From: Candidatus Bathyarchaeota archaeon
GTDB lineage: Archaea > Thermoproteota > Bathyarchaeia > Bathyarchaeales > Bathycorpusculaceae
Length of the DNA stretch: 64,000 nucleotides
NCBI GenBank assembly: GCA_026014545.1
Contig: JAOZIH010000001.1
Location: forward strand, 62,001 to 126,000
Reading direction: 5' to 3'
Shown: positions 61,002-64,000 of the stretch, piece after piece
Layout: every line of letters starts with the position of its first letter
How positions within the stretch are numbered: position 1 is the first letter of the stretch
The notes under the pieces: model-generated
The model's database searches: none
What the model was told of the DNA's origin: nothing
What the model saw: only the letters and a program-made list of their open reading frames with translations
Program-made: the position numbers and the translations under genes

Positions 61002-62093
61002 TTATTCTTGCCATGCATTCTCAATAAATTTAGTCAGCGCCTGCCTTGTTGGGTGTGCGCCATCTAGTGAAGCCAGATAGTAAGCGGCAACAGCGTTTGC
61101 CAATGCAAGGCGGCACTCGTCTGACACGCCAGCGGCATCGCCTATGATGTTACCCGCGTTCCAAGCATCACCTGCACCAGTCGCCCGTAAAGCACTGACT
61201 TTTAATGCGGGAATCACAATCTCCTTCTTCTTGGCTATTGACGCGGCGAAAGCGGTAGTGTGCAGGTCGATTCTGGCAGTCAAGTGTTTAGCTAAAACCC
61301 TTGCGGCTTCCATGGCTAAAGCTTCAAAGCTCAAGTTTTGCTCATTTCTGATTATTTCTTCGCTGAATAGCGAAGCGTAGCAGATGGCTTCATTCTCGTT
61401 TAAGCTCAAAATATCCACTTTCGGCGTTTGCAGAACTTTTTGGATTAACCCTGGAAGCTTTTCTTTATTCGGCATCGGATCTGCCGTGTCATAGTAAGTC
61501 TTGCCTTTCCCATTCGCTTTTGCTCTGCCGAAAACTGCTTCAGCCAGTTGCGTGCCGTATTTTCGGGTTCCAGCCCAGTTGAATATGCAAACGTAATCTG
61601 CGCTTTCAATTAAAGCGTAATCGCTTTCAGACAAATCTGCGGGGCCGAATTCCTCGAGGGAACCTAAATCTCTGAGCATGACATTTGCTTTTCCATATTT
61701 TGACCAGAACTCAAGCGCTGTCGTCAACGAAGCCTTGCCTGCGATTTTGACGTGAGAAAGGTCAACACGTGCTTGTTTAAGATGAAACTTTAACTGTTGA
61801 AAGCCAGCTTGGCTGGTGCAGACTATCAGCGCAACTTCCGCGCCTAATGCGGCCAAAGCGGAGGCAGTGTTAACCGCGTTTCCGCCTCGCAGGTCTGTCT
61901 GCGCAATACCGTCGATGCTGCCGCCTTTGCGGTCGGCCACATCAGTAACCAGCTGGGAGAAACAGGCAACGTCAAGGTTTATGTCTATTAGGCGGTCTTG
62001 GAAAAAGTCAGGCATCACAACTACGCGTGGCCTATTGACTTTGCCTTTTTCAAGAAAACTGAGGAGTTCCTTCTTGAGTTGTTTATGTGTCAT
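61002..62093 (-). CDS. PfkB-family carbohydrate kinase
   Basis: A 363-residue ribokinase-fold enzyme. The N-terminal signature is RGGNAVNTASALAALGAEVA (about 68-88) and the C-terminal catalytic loop is RATGAGDAWNAGNI (Asp near 316). The family phosphorylates sugars or nucleosides. It starts with a 20-residue basic helix before the fold (THKQLKKELLSFLEKGK) and has unusually long inter-motif regions. The substrate cannot be fixed; fructose-6-P, ribose or a nucleoside are open. It is convergent to the DUF190 gene. Confidence 0.85.
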   Translation of the reverse strand: MTHKQLKKELLSFLEKGKVNRPRVVVMPDFFQDRLIDINLDVACFSQLVTDVADRKGGSIDGIAQTDLRGGNAVNTASALAALGAEVALIVCTSQAGFQQLKFHLKQARVDLSHVKIAGKASLTTALEFWSKYGKANVMLRDLGSLEEFGPADLSESDYALIESADYVCIFNWAGTRKYGTQLAEAVFGRAKANGKGKTYYDTADPMPNKEKLPGLIQKVLQTPKVDILSLNENEAICYASLFSEEIIRNEQNLSFEALAMEAARVLAKHLTARIDLHTTAFAASIAKKKEIVIPALKVSALRATGAGDAWNAGNIIGDAAGVSDECRLALANAVAAYYLASLDGAHPTRQALTKFIENAWQE

Positions 62094-62191
62094 ATAGTGC
62101 GCCTGTATGGTTATTTTTCCGTAAAGCTAAAATAACATTTCCTCTATACCAGTAGGGTTTGCTGGAGATTTCGTGGTAAACTGGTTTAGAG

Positions 62192-62449
62192 ATGAGAGGG
62201 AGCATGAAGTTTAAAACTGAAATGTGCATGCTGGTGCTGGCGCTTGTGCTGTTCGGCGTAAGCGCCTTTCTATACTCATATCAAGCATCAAGTGGAGAGC
62301 TTGCTGCCAGCGCGGCTTTGGGCAGCTATCCATATAGAAGCTATGCGTTAACGTTTGTGGGCTTTGGCTCGCTTTTGACCTTTGTTGCCTCGGTTTCTTT
62401 CTCTAAGCGTAGCAGAAACTTGCAGCGAGATCGCCGACATAAGCTTTAG
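62192..62449 (+). CDS. Small two-helix membrane protein
   Basis: An 85-residue protein with two hydrophobic helices (about 10-30 and 50-67) and a basic tail (KRSRNLQRDRRHKL). The start may be ATG 62192 or ATG 62204. No family is recognised. It runs between divergent PfkB and convergent prepilin peptidase genes and overlaps the latter by four bases. Confidence 0.5.
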   Translation: MRGSMKFKTEMCMLVLALVLFGVSAFLYSYQASSGELAASAALGSYPYRSYALTFVGFGSLLTFVASVSFSKRSRNLQRDRRHKL

Positions 62450-63261
62450 CCTAGGATAAAGTTGATAAGCAACCATATGATGTCGCCGATTAGCAGCGCA
62501 GCTATTAATCCCGCGGTTACAAAGATAAGCATAGGAAGCCCAGGCGTAGCCCACACATCAGCGCTTATTTTTCCCGTTTCAGCAGCTTTGGCAAGGCGCT
62601 CAACAATCTGGTTGCGGCGTTCATCGTTTGGCACTATGACAAGCTTTCTTTTAAGCTCTGCTTCTTCCGCTTTGATGTCTTCCATGGGGTAGATGTGCCA
62701 TATTTTCTGCAGCTTGGCTATTGGAAACTTGTGGCCTGTTATCAGCACCGCAAACTTTTTCCATGGGCTTTCCGCTGCGAGGGTGCCTTCAAAGAGCCGC
62801 TGCTTGGTTCTTAAGCGCCAAGCGAAGTTGCGGATTAGCATGTAGATGCCGCTTGCCGCAGCGAACAGCACAGAGTTGCTGAAGATCGCGAGTGGAAAAA
62901 GATTCTGCGCAAGGGGCGAAATCGCCGTGGCTACAATTGGCGTGAGTAGCGCTTCTGGGTAAAAGGGCAGTGCGAGGGCTATGCACATGAATGCTTTGGA
63001 GTCTGCGCCGCCGAATGCGCCTGTGTAGAATAGTAGCAGGGCGATGGCGGCGGTGGCGGCGAAGCTTATGGCGTAGGGCAGAAGCTTTGACGTGTCGTAT
63101 AGGCATAGTTCCGCGAGTGTTAGCGTAAGTGCGGCTGGCGCGTAGATTGCCCATGCGCGGTTGGTGACTTCTCGGGTTTTGTAGTCTCGCCATGACGCAT
63201 AAATTAGGATGACAAGAGAAATCGTGATTTTTGCTGCGATTATAGCCTGGAGGGGTTGCAA
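62446..63261 (-). CDS. Archaeal type IV prepilin peptidase (A24, FlaK/PibD-like)
   Basis: A 271-residue membrane aspartic protease that cleaves class III signal peptides. The two catalytic aspartates are in ASWRDYKTREVTN (about residue 25) and GAFGGADSKAF, which carries the G-x-G-D-like GGAD (about residue 85). Six or so membrane helices surround a cytosolic insertion (about 160-230, KKFAVLITGHKF through PNDERRNQI). It is encoded 106 bases downstream of a type IV pilin gene on the same strand, its likely substrate. Confidence 0.86.
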   Translation of the reverse strand: MQPLQAIIAAKITISLVILIYASWRDYKTREVTNRAWAIYAPAALTLTLAELCLYDTSKLLPYAISFAATAAIALLLFYTGAFGGADSKAFMCIALALPFYPEALLTPIVATAISPLAQNLFPLAIFSNSVLFAAASGIYMLIRNFAWRLRTKQRLFEGTLAAESPWKKFAVLITGHKFPIAKLQKIWHIYPMEDIKAEEAELKRKLVIVPNDERRNQIVERLAKAAETGKISADVWATPGLPMLIFVTAGLIAALLIGDIIWLLINFILG

Positions 63262-63366
63262 TTTGCTTTCGCACCGTTGTGCTAGTTGTGGCGGGTTAAA
63301 TAAAAAGGTGTTTCGCGAGTTTAGCAGTTTTTGGGAAAATGTGAGGGTGGATGGGCTGGTAGGAGG

Positions 63367-63801
63367 TTAGGGTGCTTGTTCGGTGAAAGATAGCGTTGCG
63401 CCGCTGCTGGGCACCACTTTGAAGTAGTAGGTTTGTTTTGATTGCCAGTCGAAGTTTACTGTGAAGCTTACAACAGTGTTTGGCTCTATTGTTATTGTAG
63501 CTGGGTTGGTGTCGTAGGCTTGTGTGGTTGTAGGTGATTCGCCTATGTAGACTTTGACTATTTGTCCTGCGGCTGTTCCGGAGTTGCCGATGTCTATGGC
63601 TATCTGCTTCGTTGAGCCGTCGATGAAGTTTACGTTTGCTTTGTAGGGTATGAAGCTTGCTTGCTGGGTTGTGCTGCCCATGTAGGTGGTTATCCATGCG
63701 TAGGTTATTACGGTGGCTGCCACGGCGATTACTATAAGCAGTAGCGTGGCAAGTATGGGTGATATAGCTTTTTCATGGTTGAATCTTTTGTGTGTGTTCA
63801 T
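63367..63801 (-). CDS. Archaeal type IV pilin-like protein
   Basis: A 144-residue secreted subunit with a class III signal: MNTHKRFNHEKAISPILATL, where cleavage is expected before AISP, followed by a long hydrophobic helix (ILATLLLIVIAVAATVITYA). This is the archaeal pilin N-terminal domain (DUF1628/Pilin_N). The rest is a beta-sandwich-like domain, with GNSGTAAGQIVKVYIGES and TIEPNTVVSFTVNF, resembling a CARDB-type fold. It is paired with the prepilin peptidase gene. A TATA-like AGTTAAATAC lies at about 63855. Confidence 0.85.
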   Translation of the reverse strand: MNTHKRFNHEKAISPILATLLLIVIAVAATVITYAWITTYMGSTTQQASFIPYKANVNFIDGSTKQIAIDIGNSGTAAGQIVKVYIGESPTTTQAYDTNPATITIEPNTVVSFTVNFDWQSKQTYYFKVVPSSGATLSFTEQAP

Positions 63802-64000
63802 GTTTTTCTCAGCCTTTCCTGTTTACTTATGGTGAATATGAATATTGTATTTAACTTGTATGAAGCTTGAATATGCATTATGGATAATTCGGAAAACGAA
63901 CAGAAAAAGCGGGCTTTGCAATGGTGCGCGCGGCAAAGCTATAGCCTCTCCATAAATGAGTTTAACTTCCATGTGGTTTAGCGGCTGACATGGCGGCTTA

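Noticed and set aside
63880-63980. Short plus-strand open frame of 33 codons near the right edge starting at ATG 63880
   Set aside because: No ribosome-binding site, no recognisable domain, and it overlaps the likely upstream promoter region of the pilin gene.

Overview
The window is archaeal and most likely comes from the TACK lineage; a Bathyarchaeia-type genome is my best guess, from gene content rather than any database match. It carries archaeal-type AsnRS and GlyRS, the tRNA-intron endonuclease EndA, the Nop5-fibrillarin pair, a CdvB/ESCRT-III protein, HerA-NurA, a UbiA-type archaeal lipid prenyltransferase, a type IV pilin with its prepilin peptidase, and archaeal UMP kinase. TATA-like boxes and GGTG/GGAG ribosome-binding sites precede many genes. 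I found no rRNA, tRNA or CRISPR array.

Layout. 1-6.9 kb: asnS and two tandem secreted PQQ-type beta-propeller genes, the second broken by two frameshifts; an intact paralogue lies at 28.1-30.7 kb. 7.1-10.8 kb: a LysE exporter, a macrodomain protein, and a zinc alcohol dehydrogenase / LsrF-like aldolase-thiolase / small Cys protein operon. 11-21.4 kb: a zinc-ribbon protein, three ABC export systems (one with a PadR regulator), a secreted sulfite-oxidase-fold protein, UMP kinase and a Nudix hydrolase. 21.4-26.2 kb: nurA-herA, a divergent winged-helix gene, an AbrB/PIN toxin-antitoxin pair and a frameshifted membrane protein. 26.5-31 kb: a CDF transporter with three cytosolic dimer domains and the third PQQ protein. 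32.1-35.5 kb: a tightly overlapping SMC-kleisin-KITE operon whose ATPase resembles eukaryotic Smc5/Smc6. 35.5-42.3 kb: a secreted beta-propeller protein, a membrane-anchored winged-helix regulator with matching operators, an ATP-cone membrane protein, CdvB and a lipid/nucleotide kinase cluster. 42.4-52.3 kb: sugar nucleotidyltransferase, endA, PhoU-like protein, glyS, GlpX-type FBPase, DedA and EamA membrane proteins, nop5-flpA. 52.4-64 kb: two decaying beta-helix surface proteins, GlmU/GlmM-type UDP-sugar synthesis, an alpha/alpha-toroid protein with a Cys-rich DUF6062-like partner, a Nudix enzyme, a fluoride riboswitch with crcB and DUF190, a PfkB kinase, prepilin peptidase and pilin.

The standout is the SMC-kleisin-KITE operon: a second, compact SMC system with no recognisable hinge and with Smc5/6-type signature motifs. 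Other signals not explained by gene calls are a dispersed ~55-bp repeat in three intergenic regions, conserved leader hairpins before the PQQ genes, long perfectly identical tracts between PQQ paralogues (gene conversion), two copies of a TAGAACA-N3-TGTTC operator at equal distance from TATA boxes, and several other perfect palindromes at promoters. Frameshifts are confined to surface or membrane proteins while housekeeping genes are intact, which argues for real decay or variation over random assembly error, though only reads can settle this.
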